In this document: positions 37,989 through 51,100 of the stretch, piece after piece | Position numbering within the stretch: the first letter of the stretch is position 1 | Layout: every line of letters starts with the position of its first letter | Source of the DNA: Hydractinia symbiolongicarpus | Taxonomy: Eukaryota > Cnidaria > Hydrozoa > Anthoathecata > Hydractiniidae | DNA: 64,000 bases | Direction of reading: 5' to 3' | Assembly (NCBI RefSeq): GCF_029227915.1 | Contig: NC_079884.1 | Coordinates: forward strand, 5,458,001-5,522,000 | Position numbers and translations under genes: made by a program | Notes under the pieces: generated by a model | The model's input: the letters and a program-made list of their open reading frames with translations, nothing else | What the model was told of the DNA's origin: nothing | The model's database searches: none

Positions 37989-40419
37989 TGGAAATGAGTT
38001 TACTCCCTGGGTACTTTCTTTGTATACTTTTGACTATACGGGCCGAGTCCGGGATTTAGGGAAATCGCAGGTTTTCGTTTGCCGGCGATTAAACTGCTTT
38101 TATTCAGCGTCTCATCAAAAATGAAAACATTTTTGAAAACTACAAGTGTCATGCGTTTTAGTGGTGAAAAAGTAATTTAAAAAATCGTTCGGGAAATGAG
38201 TTTACTCCCTGGGTACTTTCTTTGTATACTTTTGACTATACGGGCCAAGCCCGGGATTTACTGGAAATCGCGGGTTTTCGTTTGCCGGCGATTAAACTGC
38301 TTTTATTCAGCGTCTCATCAAAAATGAAAACATTCTTGAAAACTACAAGTCTCATGCGTTTTAGTGGTGAAATAATAATTTAAAAAATCGTTTGGGAAAT
38401 GAGTTTACTCCCTGGGTACTTTCTTTGTATACTTTTGACTATACGGGCCGAGTCCAGGATTTACGGGAAATCGCAGGTTTTAGTTTGCCGGCGATTAAAC
38501 ATCTTTTACTCAGCGTCTTATCAAAAATGAAAACATTTTTAAAAACTACAAGTCTCATGCGTTTTAGTGGTGAAAAAGTAATTTAAAAAATCGTTCGGGA
38601 AATGAGTTTACTCCCTGGGTACTTTCTTTGTATACTTTTGAATATACGGGCCAAGCCGGGATTTACGGGAAATCGCGGGTTTTCGTTTGCCGGCGATTAA
38701 ACTTCTTTTATTCAGCGTCTCATCAAAAATGAAAACATTCTTGAAAACTACAAGTCTCATGCGTTTTAGTGGTGAAATAATAATTTAAAAAATCGTTTGG
38801 GAAATGAGTTTACTCCCTGGGTACTTTCTTTGTATACTTTTGACTATACGGGCAGAGTCCAGGATTTACGGGAAATCGCAGGTTTTCGTTTGCCGGCGAT
38901 TAAACTTCTTTTATTCAGCGTCTCATCAAAAATGAAAACATTTTTAAAAACTACAAGTCTCATGCGTTTTAGTGGTGAAAAAGTAATTTAAAAAATCGTT
39001 CCGGAAATGAGTTTACTCCCTGGGTACTTTCTTTGTATACTTTTGAATATACGGGCCAAGCCGGTATTTACGGGAAATCGCGGGTTTTTGTTTGCCGGCG
39101 ATTAAACTTCTTTTATTCAGCGTCTCATCAAAAATGAAAACATTTTTAAAAACTACAGGTCTTATGCGTTTTAGTGGTGAAAAAATAATTTAAAAAATCG
39201 TTCGGGAAATGAGTTTACTCCCTGGGTACTTTCTTTGTATACTTTTGACTATACGGGCCGAGTCCGGGATTTAGGGAAATCGCAGGTTTTTGTTTGCCGG
39301 CGATTAAACTGCTTTTATTCAGCGTCTCATCAAAAATGAAAACATTTTTGAAAACTACAAGTGTCATGCGTTTTAGTGGTGAAAAAGTAATTTAAAAAAT
39401 CGTTCGGGAAATGAGTTTACTCCCTGGGTACTTTCTTTGTATACTTTTGACTATACGGGCCAAGCCCGGGATTTACAGGAAATCGCGGGTTTTCGTTTGC
39501 CGGCGATTAAACTGCTTTTATTCAGCGTCTCAACAAAAATGAAAACATTCTTGAAAACTACAAGTCTCATGCGTTTTAGTGGTGAAATAATAATTTAAAA
39601 AATCGTTTGGGAAATGAGTTTACTCCCTGGGTACTTTCTTTGTATACTTTTGACTATACGGGCCGAGTCCAGGATTTACGGGAAATCGCAGGTTTTCGTT
39701 TGCCGGCGATTAAACTTCTTTTATTCAGCGTCTTATCAAAAATGAAAACATTTTTAAAAACTACAAGTCTCATGCGTTTTAGTGGTGAAAAAGTAATTTA
39801 AAAAATCGTTCGGGAAATGAGTTTACTCCCTGGGTACTTTCTTTGTATACTTTTGAATATACGGGCCAAGCCGGGATTTACGGGAAATCGCGGGTTTTCG
39901 TTTGCCGGCGATTAAACTTCTTTTATTCAGCGTCTCATCAAAAATGAAAACATTCTTGAAAACTACAAGTCTCATGCGTTTTAGTGGTGAAATAATAATT
40001 TAAAAAATCGTTTGGGAAATGAGTTTACTCCCTGGGTACTTTCTTTGTATACTTTTGACTATACGGGCAGAGTCCAGGATTTACGGGAAATCGCAGGTTT
40101 TCGTTTGCCGGCGATTAAACTTCTTTTATTCAGCGTCTCATCAAAAATGAAAACATTTTTAAAAACTACAAGTCTCATGCGTTTTAGTGGTGAAAAAGTA
40201 ATTTAAAAAATCGCTCGGGAAATGAGTTTACTCCCTGGGTACTTTCTTTGTATACATTCGACTATACGGGCCAAGCCCCGGATTTACGGGAAAAAGCGGG
40301 ATTTCGTTTGCCGGCGATTAAACCTCTTTCATTAAGCGTCTCATCAAAAATGAAAACATTTTTGAAAACTACAAGTCTCATGCGTTTTAGTGGTGAAATA
40401 ATAATTTAAAAAATCGTTT
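37989..40419 (+). repeat. 6-mer higher-order repeat (1215 bp), two copies
   Basis: Copies are 37989-39203 and 39204-40419. The private marker acaagtgtcatgcg occurs near 38143 and 39357. The sixth monomer differs: ccggtattta in the first copy and a class A monomer in the second, preceded by tcgctcggg at 40211. Confidence 0.84.
38799..39001 (+). repeat. Representative class C monomer (203 bp)
   Basis: Class C carries cgggcagagtccaggattta (or cgggccgagtccagg) and cgcaggttttcg, with a gaaaaagtaattt tail. It is frequent from 11.3 to 19.4 kb and from 36.6 to 44.9 kb. It keeps three of the four CGGG positions only in part, because tccagg replaces tccggg. Confidence 0.78.
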
Positions 40420-41229
40420 GGGAAATGAGTTTACTCCCTGGGTACTTTCTTTGTATACTTTTGACTATACGGGCCGAGTCCAGGATTTACGGGAAATCGC
40501 AGGTTTTCGTTTGCCGGCGATTAAACTTCTTTTATTCAGCGTCTTATCAAAAATGAAAACATTTTCAAAAACTACAAGTCTCATGCGTTTTAGTGGTGAA
40601 AAAGTAATTTAAAAAATCGTTCAGGAAATGATTTTACTCCCTGGGTACTTTCTTTGTATACTTTTGAATATACGGGCCAAGCCGGGATTTACGGGAAATC
40701 GCGGGTTTTCGTTTGCCGGCGATTAAACTTCTTTTATTCAGCGTCTCATCAAAAATGAAAACATTCTTGAAAACTACAAGTCTCATGCGTTTTAGTGGTG
40801 AAAAAGTAATTTAAAAAATCGTTCAGGAAATGAGTTTACTCCCTGGGTACTTTCTTTGTATACTTTTGAATATACGGGCCAAGCCGGGATTTACGGGAAA
40901 TCGCGGGTTTTCGTTTGCCGGCGATTAAACTTCTTTTATTCAGCGTCTCATCAAAAATGAAAACATTCTTGAAAACTACAAGTCTCATGCGTTTTAGTGG
41001 TGAAATAATAATTTAAAAAATCGTTTGGGAAATGAGTTTACTCCCTGGGTACTTTCTTTGTATACTTTTGACTATACGGGCAGAGTCCAGGATTTACGGG
41101 AAATCGCGGGTTTTCGTTTGCCGGCGATTAAACTTCTTTTATTCAGCGTCTCATCAAAAATGAAAACATTCTTGAAAACTACAAGTCTCATGCGTTTTAG
41201 TGGTGAAATAATAATTTAAAAAATCGTTT

Positions 41230-41422
41230 GGGAAATGAGTTTACTCCCTGGGTACTTTCTTTGACTATACGGGCAGAGTCCAGGATTTACGGGAAATCGC
41301 AGGTTTTCGTTTGCCGGCGATTAAACTTCTTTTATTCAGCGTCTCATCAAAAATGAAAACATTTTTAAAAACTACAAGTCTCATGCGTTTTAGTGGTGAA
41401 AAAGTAATTTAAAAAATCGTTC
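41230..41422 (+). repeat. 193-bp monomer with 10-bp deletion
   Basis: Bases tatacttttg are missing, joining ctttctttg directly to actatacgg at 41263/41264. The deletion lies between two copies of tttg, one of which is lost, so a slippage or short-homology event explains it. It removes the gtatac palindrome of this monomer. I saw no other copy with this deletion in the window. Confidence 0.9.
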
Positions 41423-43041
41423 GGGAAATGAGTTTACTCCCTGGGTACTTTCTTTGTATACTTTTGAATATACGGGCCAAGCCGGTATTTACGGGAAATC
41501 GCGGGTTTTCGTTTGCCGGCGATTAAACTTCTTTTATTCAGCGTCTCATCAAAAATGAAAACATTTTTAAAAACTACAGGTCTTATGCGTTTTAGTGGTG
41601 AAAAAATAATTTAAAACATCGTTCGGGAAATAAGTTTACTCACAGGGTACTTTCTTTGTATACTTTTGACTATACGGGCCGAGTCCGGGATTTACGGGAA
41701 ATCGCGGATTTTCGTTTGCCGGCGGTTAAACTTCTTTTATTCAGCGTCCCATCAAATATGAAAATATTTTTGAAAACTACAAGTCTCATGCGTTTAGTGG
41801 TAAAAAAATAATATAAAAAATCGTTCGGGAAAAGAGTTTACTCCCTGGGTACTTTCTTTGTATACTTTTGACTATACGGGCCAAGCCCGGGATATACGGG
41901 AAATCGCGGGTTTTCGTTTGCCAGCGATTAAACTTCTTTTATTCAGCGTCTCATCAAAAATGAAAACATTTTTAAAAACTACAAGTCTTATGCGTTTTAG
42001 TGGTGAAAAAATAATTTAAAAAATCGTTCTGGAACTGAGTTTACTCCCTGGGTACTTTCTTTGTATACTTTTGACTATACGGGCCGAGTCCGGGATTTAG
42101 GGAAATCGCAGGTTTTCGTTTGCCTGCGATTAAACTGCTTTTATTCAGCGTCTCATCAAAAATGAAAACATTTTTGAAAACTACAAGTCTCATGCGTTTT
42201 AGTGGTGAAAAAGTAATTTAAAAATCGTTCGGGAAATGAGTTTACTCCCTGGGTACTTTCTTTGTATACTTTTGACTATACGGGCCAAGCCCGGGATTTA
42301 CGGGAAATCGCGGGTTTTCGTTTGCCGGCGATTAAACTGCTTTTATTCAGCGTCTCATCAAAAATGAAAACATTCTTGAAAACTACAAGTCTCATGCGTT
42401 TTAGTGGTGAAATAGTAATTTAAAAAATCGTTTGGGAAATGAGTTTACTCCCTGGGTACTTTATTTGTATACTTTTGACTATACCGGCCGAGTCCAGGAT
42501 TTACGGGAAATCGCAGGTTTTCGTTTGCCGGCGATTAAACTTCTTTTATTCAGCGTCTTATCAAAAATGAAAACATTTTTAAAAACTACAAGTCTCATGC
42601 GTTTTAGTGGTGAAAAAGTAATTTAAAAAATCGTTCGGGAAATGAGTTTACTCCCTGGGTACTTTCTTTGTATACTTTTGAATATACGGGCCAAGCCGGG
42701 ATTTACGGGAAATCGCGGGTTTTCGTTTGCCGGCGATTAAACTTCTTTTATTCAGCGTCTCATCAAAAATGAAAACATTCTTGAAAACTACAAGTCTCAT
42801 GCGTTTTAGTGGTGAAATAAAAATTTAAAAAATCGTTTGGGAAATGAGTTTACTCCCTGGGTACTTTCTTTGTATACTTTTGACTATACGGGCAGAGTCC
42901 AGGATTTACGGGAAATCGCAGGTTTTCGTTTGCCGGCGATTAAACTTCTTTTATTCAGCGTCTCATCAAAAATGAAAACATTTTTAAAAACTACAAGTCT
43001 CATGCGTTTTAGTGGTGAAAATGTAATTTAAAAAATCGCTC
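41423..43041 (+). repeat. Second copy of the 37.4-39.0 kb segment
   Basis: This run repeats 37382-39001 at about 4040 bp (20 monomers less the 10-bp deletion upstream). The pairing is supported by gggaaaagag at about 37790 and 41828 and by class C monomers at 38799 and 42839. It also matches the second 6-mer copy at 2825 bp, with tcgctcggg at 40211 and 43036. Confidence 0.76.
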
Positions 43042-44866
43042 GGGAAATGAGTTTACTCCCTGGGTACTTTCTTTGTATACATTCGACTATACGAGCCAAG
43101 CCCCGGATTTACGGGAAAACGCGGGATTTCGTTTGCCGGCGATTAAACCTCTTTCATTAGGCGTCTCATCAAAAATGAAAACATTTTTGAAAACTACAAG
43201 TCTCATGCGTTTTAGTGGTGAAAAAATAATTTAAAAAATCGTTCGGGAAATGAGTTTACTCTCTGGGTACTTTCTTTGTATACATTCGACTATACGGGCC
43301 AAGCGCCGGATTTACGGGAAATCGCGGGTTTCGTTTTCCGGCGATTAAACCTCTTTCATTAAGCGTCTCATCAAAAATGAAAACATTTTTGAAAACTACA
43401 AGTCTCATGCGTTTTAGTGGTGAAATAATAATTTAAAAAATCGTTTGGGAAATGAGTTTACTCCCTGGGTACTTTCTTTGTATACTTTTGACTATACGGG
43501 CCGAGTCCAGGATTTACGGGAAATCGCAGGTTTTCGTTTGCCGGTGATTAAACTTCTTTTATTCAGCGTCTCATCAAAAATGAAAACATTTTTAAAAACT
43601 ACAAGTCTTATGCGTTTTAGTGGTGAAAAAATAATTTAAAAAATCGTTCTGGAAATGAGTTTACTTCCTGGGTACTTTCTTTGTATACTTTTGACTATAC
43701 GGGCCGAGTCCGGGATTTAGGGAAATCGCAGGTTTTCGTTTGCCGGCGATTAAACTGCTTTTATTCAGCGTCTCATCAAAAATGAAAACATTTTTGAAAA
43801 CTACAAGTCTCATGCGTTTTAGTGGTGAAAAAGTAATTTAAAAAATCGTTCGGGAAATGAATTTACTCCCTGGGTACTTTCTTTGTATACTTTTGACTAT
43901 ACGGGCCAAGCCCGGGATTTACGGGAAATCGCTGGTTTTCGTTTGCCGGCGATTAAACTGCTTTTATTCAGCGTCTCATCAAAAATGAAAACATTCTTGA
44001 AAACTACAAGTCTCATGCGTTTTAGTGGTGATATAATAATTTAAAAAATCGTTTGGGAAATGAGTTTACTCCCTGGGTACTTTCTTTGTATACTTTTGAC
44101 TATACGGGCCGAGTCCAGGATTTACGGGAAATCGCAGGTTTTCGTTTGCCGGCGATTAAACTTCTTTTATTCAGCGTCTTATCAAAAATGAAAACATTTT
44201 TAAAAACTACAAGTCTCATGCGTTTTAGTGGTGAAAAAGTAATTTAAAAAATCGTTCGGGAAATGAGTTTACTCCCTGGGTACTTTCTTTGTATACATTC
44301 GACTATACGGGCCAAGCCCCGGATTTACGGGAAAACGCGGGATTTCGTTTGCCGGCGATTAAACCTCTTTCATTAGGCGTCTCATCAAAAATGAAAACAT
44401 TTTTGAAAACTACAAGTCTCATGCGTTTTAGTGGTGAAAAAATAATTTAAAAAATCGTTCGGGAAATGAGTTTACTCCCTGGGTACTTTCTTTGTATACA
44501 TTAGACTATACGGGCCAAGCCCCGGATTTACGGGAAAACGCGGGATTTCGTTTGCCGGCGATTAAACCTCTTTCATTAAGCGTCTCATCAAAAATGAAAA
44601 CATTTTTGAAAACTACAAGTCTCATGCGTTTTAGTGGTGAAATAATAATTTAAAAAATCGTTTGGGAAATGAGTTTACTCCCTGGGTACTTTCTTTGTAT
44701 ACTTTTGACTATACGGGTCGAGTCCAGGATTTACGGGAAATCGCAGGTTTTCGTTTGCCGGCGATTAAACTTCTTTTATTCAGCGTCTTATCAAAAATGA
44801 AAACATTTTTAAAAACTACAAGTCTCATGCGTTTTAGTGGTGAAAAAGTAATTTAAAAAATCGTTC
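43042..44866 (+). repeat. 6-mer duplication with class A pair (1216 bp)
   Basis: Two adjacent class A-type monomers near 43.04-43.44 kb recur near 44.26-44.66 kb. The variant cattaggcg is at 43155 and 44371. The following class C-type monomers at 43447 and 44664 also pair up. This is the last appearance of full-length class A monomers. Confidence 0.75.
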
Positions 44867-45877
44867 GGGAAATGAGTTTACTCCCTGGGTACTTTCTTTG
44901 TATACTTTTGAATATACGGGCCAAGCCGGGATTTACGGGAAATCGCGGGTTTTCGTTTGCCGGCGATTAAACTTCTTTTATTCAGCGTCTCATCAAAAAT
45001 GAAAACATTCTTGAAAACTACAAGTCTTATGCGTTTTAGTGGTGAAAAAATAATTTAAAAAATCGTTCTGAAAATGAGTTTACTCCCTGGGTACTTTCTT
45101 TGTATACTTTTGACTATACGGGCCGAGTCCGGGATTTAGGGTAATCGCAGGTTTTCGTTTGCCGGCGATTAAACTGCTTTTATTCAGCGTCTCATCAAAA
45201 ATGAAAACATTTTTAAAAACTACAAGTCTCATGGGCTTTAGTGGTGAAATAGTAATTTAAAAAATCGTTTGGGAAATGAGTTTACTCCCTGGGTACTTTC
45301 TTTGTATACTTTTGACTATACGGGCCGAGACCGGGATTTACGGGAAGTCGCTGGTTTTCGTTTGTCGGCGATTAAACTTCTTTTATTCAGCGTCTCATCA
45401 AAAATGAAAACATTTTTAAAAACTACAAGTCTCATGGGCTTTAATGGTGAAATAATAATTTAAAAAATCGTTCGGGAAATGAGTTTACACCTTGGATACT
45501 TTCTTTGTATACTTTTGACTATACGGGCCGAGTCCGGGATTTACGGGAAATCGCGGATTTTCGTTTGCCGGCGATTAAACTTCTTTTATTCAGCGTCCTA
45601 TCAAATATGAAAATATTTTTGAAAACTACAAGTCTCATGCGTTTAGTGGTAAAAAAATAATGTAAAAAATCGTTCGGGAAATGAGTTTACTCCCTGGGTA
45701 CTTTCTTTGTATACTTTTGACTATACGGGCCGAGTCCGGGATTTAGGGAAATCGCAGGTTTTCGTTTGCCGGCGATTAAACTGCTTTTATTCAGCGTCTC
45801 GTCAAAAATGAAAACATTTTTAAAAACTACAAGTCTCATGGGCTTTAGTGGTGAAATAGTAATTTAAAAAATCGTTT

Positions 45878-46080
45878 GGGAAATGAGTTTACTCCCTGGG
45901 TACTTTCTTTGTATACTTTTGACTATACGGGCCGAGTACGGGATTTACGGGAAATTGCGGGTTTTCGTTTGCCGGCGATTAAACTTCTTTTATTCAGCGT
46001 CTCATCAAAAATGAAAACATTTTTAAAAACTACAAGTCTCATGGGCTTTAGTGGTGAAATAGTAATTTAAAAAATCGTTT
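45878..46080 (+). repeat. Representative class D monomer (203 bp)
   Basis: Class D has gccgagtacgggatttacgg, gaaattgcggg (a CpG-to-TpG change that breaks the dyad) and the tail catgggctttagtggtgaaa followed by tagtaattt. It is confined to the right part of the window, from about 45.9 kb. Copies at 46891, 47296, 47905, 48919, 50744, 54358 and 57195 are close relatives. Confidence 0.85.
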
Positions 46081-46283
46081 GGGAAATGAGTTTACTCCCT
46101 GGGTACTTTCTTTGTATACTTTTGACTATACGGGCCGAGACCGGGATTTACGGGAAGTCGCGGGTTTTCGTTTGCCGGCGATTAAACTTCTTTTATTCAG
46201 CGTCTCATCAAAAATGAAAATATTTTTAAAAACTACAAGTCTCATGGGCTTTATTGGTGAAATAATAATTTAAAAAATCGTTC
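46081..46283 (+). repeat. Representative class E monomer (203 bp)
   Basis: Class E has gccgagaccgggatttacgg, gaagtcgcggg and a catgggctttaatggtgaaa tail (ctttattgg in this copy). It usually follows class D directly and precedes a monomer starting gagtttacaccttgg. The gagaccggg marker first appears at 45.3 kb and is absent to the left. Confidence 0.85.
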
Positions 46284-48107
46284 GGGAAATGAGTTTACAC
46301 CTTGGATACTTTCTTTGTATTCTTTTGACTATACGGGCCGAGTCCGGGATTTACGGGAAATCGCGGATTTTCGTTTGCCGGCGATTAAACTTCTTTTATT
46401 CAGCGTCCTATCAAATATGAAAATATTTTTGAAAACTACAAGTCTCATGCGTTTAGTGGTAAAAAAATAATGTAAAAAATCGTTCGGGAAATGAGTTTAC
46501 TCCCTGGGTACTTTCTTTGTATACTTTTGACTATACGGGCCAAGCCCGGGATATACGGGAAATCGCGGGTTTTCGTTTGCCGGCGATTAAACTTCTTTTA
46601 TTCAGCGTCTCATCAAAAATGAAAACATTTTTAAAAACTACAAGTCTTATGCGTTTTAGTGGTGAAAAAATAATTTAAAAAATCGTTCTGAAAATGAGTT
46701 TACTCCCTGGGTACTTTCTTTGTATACTTTTGACTATACGGGCCGAGTCCGGGATTTAGGGAAATCGCAGGTTTTCGTTTGCCGGCGATTAAACTGCTTT
46801 TATTCAGCGTCTCATCAAAAATGAAAACATTTTTAAAAACTACAAGTCTCATGGGCTTTAGTGGTGAAATAGTAATTTCAAAAATCGTTTGGGAAATGAG
46901 TTTACTCCCTGGGTACTTTCTTTGTATACTTTTGACTATACGGGCCGAGTACGGGATTTACGGGAAATTGCGGGTTTTCGTTTGCCGGCGATTAAACTTC
47001 TTTTATTCAGCGTCTCATCAAAAATGAAAACATTTTTAAAAACTACAAGTCTCATGGGCTTTAGTGGTGAAATAGTAATTTAAAAAATCGTTTGAGAAAT
47101 GAGTTTACTCCCTGGGTACTTTCTTTGTATACTTTTGACTATACGGGCCGAGTCCGGGATTTAGGGAAATCGCAGGTTTTCGTTTGCCGGCGATTAAACT
47201 GCTTTTATTCAGCGTCTCATCAAAAATGAAAACATTTTTAAAAACTACAAGTCTCATGGGCTTTAGTGGTGAAATAGTAATTTCAAAAATCGTTTGGGAA
47301 ATGAGTTTACTCCCTGGGTACTTTCTTTGTATACTTTTGACTATACGGGCCGAGTACGGGATTTACGGGAAATTGCGGGTTTTCGTTTGCCGGCGATTAA
47401 ACTTCTTTTATTCAGCGTCTCATCAAAAATGAAAACATTTTTAAAAACTACAAGTCTCATGGGCTTTAGTGGTGAAATAGTAATTTAAAAAATCGTTTGA
47501 GAAATGAGTTTACTCCCTGGGTACTTTCTTTGTATACTTTTGACTATACGGGCCGAGACCGGGACTTACGGGAAGTCGCAGGTTTTCGTTTGCCGGCGAT
47601 TAAACTTCTTTTATTCAGCGTCTCATCAAAAATGAAAACATTTTTAAAAACTACAAGTCTCATGGGCTTTAATGGTGAAATAATAATTTAAAAAATCGTT
47701 CGGGAAATGAGTTTACACCTTGGATACTTTCTTTGTATACTTTTAACTATACGGGCCGGGTCCGGGATTTACGGGAAATCGCAGGTTTTCGATTGCCGGC
47801 GATTAAACTTCTTTAATTCAGCGTCTCATCAAAAATGAAAACATTTTTAAAAACTACAAGTCTCATGGGCTTTAGTGGTGAAATAGTAATTTCAAAAATC
47901 GTTTGGGAAATGAGTTTACTCCCTGGGTACTTTCTTTGTATACTTTTGACTATACGGGCCGAGTACGGGATTTACGGGAAATTGCGGGTTTTCGTTTGCC
48001 GGCGATTAAACTTCTTTTATTCAGCGTCTCATCAAAAATGAAAACATTTTTAAAAACTACAAGTCTCATGGGCTTTAGTGGTGAAATAGTAATTTAAAAA
48101 ATCGTTT

Positions 48108-51100
48108 GAGAAATGAGTTTACTCCCTGGGTACTTTCTTTGTATACTTTTGTCTATACGGGCCGAGACCGGGATTTACGGGAAGTCGCGGGTTTTCGTTT
48201 GCCGGCGATTAAACTTCTTTTATTCAGCGTCTCATCAAAAATGAAAACATTTTTAAAAACTACAAGTCTCATGGGCTTTAATGGTGAAATAATAATTTAA
48301 AAAGTCGTTCGGGAAATGAGTTTACTCCCTGGGTACTTTCTTTGTATACTTTTGATTATACGGACCGAGACCGGGGTTTACGGGAAATGGCGGGTTTTCG
48401 TTTGCCGGCGATTAAACTTATTTTATTCAGCGTCTCATCAAAAATGAAAACATTTTTAAAAACTACAAGTCTTATGCGTTTTAGTGGTGAAAAAATATAT
48501 TAAAAAATCGTTCTGAAAATGAGTTTACTCCCTGGGTACTTTCTTTGTATACTTTTGACTATACGGGCCGAGTCCGGGATTTAGGGAAATTGCAGGTTTT
48601 CGTTTGCCGGCGATTAAACTGCTTTTATCCAGCGTCTCATCAAAAATGAAAACATTTTTAAAAACTACAAGTCTCATGGGCTTTAGTGGTGAAATAGTAA
48701 TTTAAAAAATCGTTTGGGAAATGAGTTTACTCCCTGGGTACTTTCTTTGTATACTTTTGACTATACGGGCCGAGACCGGGATTTACGGGAAGTCGCGGGT
48801 TTTCGTTTGTCGGCGATTAAACTTCTTTTATTCAGCGTTTCATCAAAAATGAAAACATTTTTAAAAACTACAAGTCTCATGGGCTTTAGTGGTGAAATAG
48901 TAACTTCAAAAATCGTTTGGGAAATGAGTTTACTCCCTGGGTACTTTCTTTGTATACCTTTGACTATACGGGCCGAGTACGGGATTTACGGGAAATTGCG
49001 GGTTTTCGTTTGCCGGCGATTAAACTTCTTTTATTCAGCGTCTCATCAAAAATGAAAACATTTTTAAAAACTACAAGTCTCATGGGCTTTAGTGGTGAAA
49101 TAGTAATTTAAAAAATCGTTTGAGAAATGAGTTTACTCCCTGGGTACTTTCTTTGTATACTTTTGACTATACGGGCCGAGACCGGGATTTACGGGAAGTC
49201 GCGGGTTTTCGTTTGCCGGCGATTAAACTTCTTTTATTCAGCGTCTCATCAAAAATGAAAACATTTTTAAAAACTACAAGTCTCATGGGCTTTAATGGTG
49301 AAATAATACTTTAAAAAATCGTTCGGGAAATGAGTTTACACCTTGGATACTTTCTTTGTATACTTTTAACTATACGGGCCGGGTCCGGGATTTACGGGAA
49401 ATCGCAGGTTTTCGATTGCCGGCGATTAAACTTCTTTTATTCAGCGTCTCATCAAAAATGAAAAAATTTTTGAAAACTAAAAGTCTCATGCGTTTTAGTG
49501 GTGAAAAAATAATTTAAAAAGTCGTTCGGGAAATGAGTTTACTCCCTGGGTACTTTCTTTGTATACTTTTGATTATACGGACCGAGACCGGGGTTTACGG
49601 GAAATGGCGGGTTTTCGTTTGCCGGCGATTAAACTTCTTTTATTCAGCGTCTCATCAAAAATGAAAACATTTTTAAAAACTACAAGTCTTATGCGTTTTA
49701 GTGGTGAAAAAATATATTAAAAAATCGTTCTGAAAATGAGTTTACTCCCTGGGTACTTTCTTTGTATACTTTTGACTATACGGGCCGAGTCCGGGATTTA
49801 GGGAAATCGCAGGTTTTCGTTTGCCGGCGATTAAACTGCTTTTATCCAGCGTCTCATCAAAAATGAAAACATTTTTAAAAACTACAAGTCTCATGGGCTT
49901 TAGTGGTGAAATAGTAATTTAAAAAATCGTTTGAGAAATGAGTTTACTCCCTGGGTACTTTCTTTGTATACTTTTGTCTATACGGGCCGAGACCGGGATT
50001 TACGGGAAGTCGCGGGTTTTCGTTTGCCGGCGATTAAACTTCTTTTATTCAGCGTCTCATCAAAAATGAAGACATTTTTAAAAACTACAAGTCTCATGGG
50101 CTTTAATGGTGAAATAATAATTTAAAAAGTCGTTCGGGAAATGAGTTTACTCCCTGGGTACTTTCTTTGTATACTTTTGATTATACGGACCGAGACCGGG
50201 GTTTACGGGAAATGGCGGGTTTTCGTTTGCCGGCGATTAAACTTATTTTATTCAGCGTCTCATCAAAAATGAAAACATTTTTAAAAACTACAAGTCTTAT
50301 GCGTTTTAGTGGTGAAAAAATATATTAAAAAATCGTTCTGAAAATGAGTTTACTCCCTGGGTACTTTCTTTGTATACTTTTGACTATACGGGCCGAGTCC
50401 GGGATTTAGGGAAATTGCAGGTTTTCGTTTGCCGGCGATTAAACTGCTTTTATCCAGCGTCTCATCAAAAATGAAAACATTTTTAAAAACTACAAGTCTC
50501 ATGGGCTTTAGTGGTGAAATAGTAATTTAAAAAATCGTTTGGGAAATGAGTTTACTCCCTGGGTACTTTCTTTGTATACTTTTGACTATACGGGCCGAGA
50601 CCGGGATTTACGGGAAGTCGCGGGTTTTCGTTTGTCGGCGATTAAACTTCTTTTATTCAGCGTTTCATCAAAAATGAAAACATTTTTAAAAACTACAAGT
50701 CTCATGGGCTTTAGTGGTGAAATAGTAACTTCAAAAATCGTTTGGGAAATGAGTTTACTCCCTGGGTACTTTCTTTGTATACCTTTGACTATACGGGCCG
50801 AGTACGGGATTTACGGGAAATTGCGGGTTTTCGTTTGCCGGCGATTAAACTTCTTTTATTCAGCGTCTCATCAAAAATGAAAACATTTTTAAAAACTACA
50901 AGTCTCATGGGCTTTAGTGGTGAAATAGTAATTTAAAAAATCGTTTGAGAAATGAGTTTACTCCCTGGGTACTTTCTTTGTATACTTTTGACTATACGGG
51001 CCGAGACCGGGATTTACGGGAAGTCGCGGGTTTTCGTTTGCCGGCGATTAAACTTCTTTTATTCAGCGTCTCATCAAAAATGAAAACATTTTTAAAAACT

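Larger units (their letters stand above)
45068..48107 (+). repeat. First copy of an 8.5-kb-distant duplication
   Basis: This segment matches 53549-55979. The offset is 8480-8481 bp up to about 46.88 kb and 7872 bp from 47.50 kb, because this copy has three extra monomers. Part of the extra DNA is an exact-looking dimer duplication of 405 bp (46891 and 47296). Shared features include the ctttattgg class E monomers at 46081 and 54561. Confidence 0.82.

Noticed and set aside
38797-38991. Recurrent 62-64-codon frames, more than 50 copies across the window, as a possible peptide family
   Set aside because: The frame is set by the repeat. Most begin at a TTG within gtttgggaaatg and end at the same TAA. 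Changes between copies alter amino acids freely and frameshift freely, as in class Z. There is no sign of selection for protein.
48714-49055. Open reading frames of 102-113 codons, also at 20409, 22233, 24057, 27702, 50539, 55605 and 62057
   Set aside because: They arise where the usual aatttaa stop at the end of a monomer is mutated to aatttcaa, aacttcaa or aattgaa, so the frame runs into the next monomer. The monomer length is not a multiple of three, the rest of the array keeps the stop, and there is no promoter or conserved domain.
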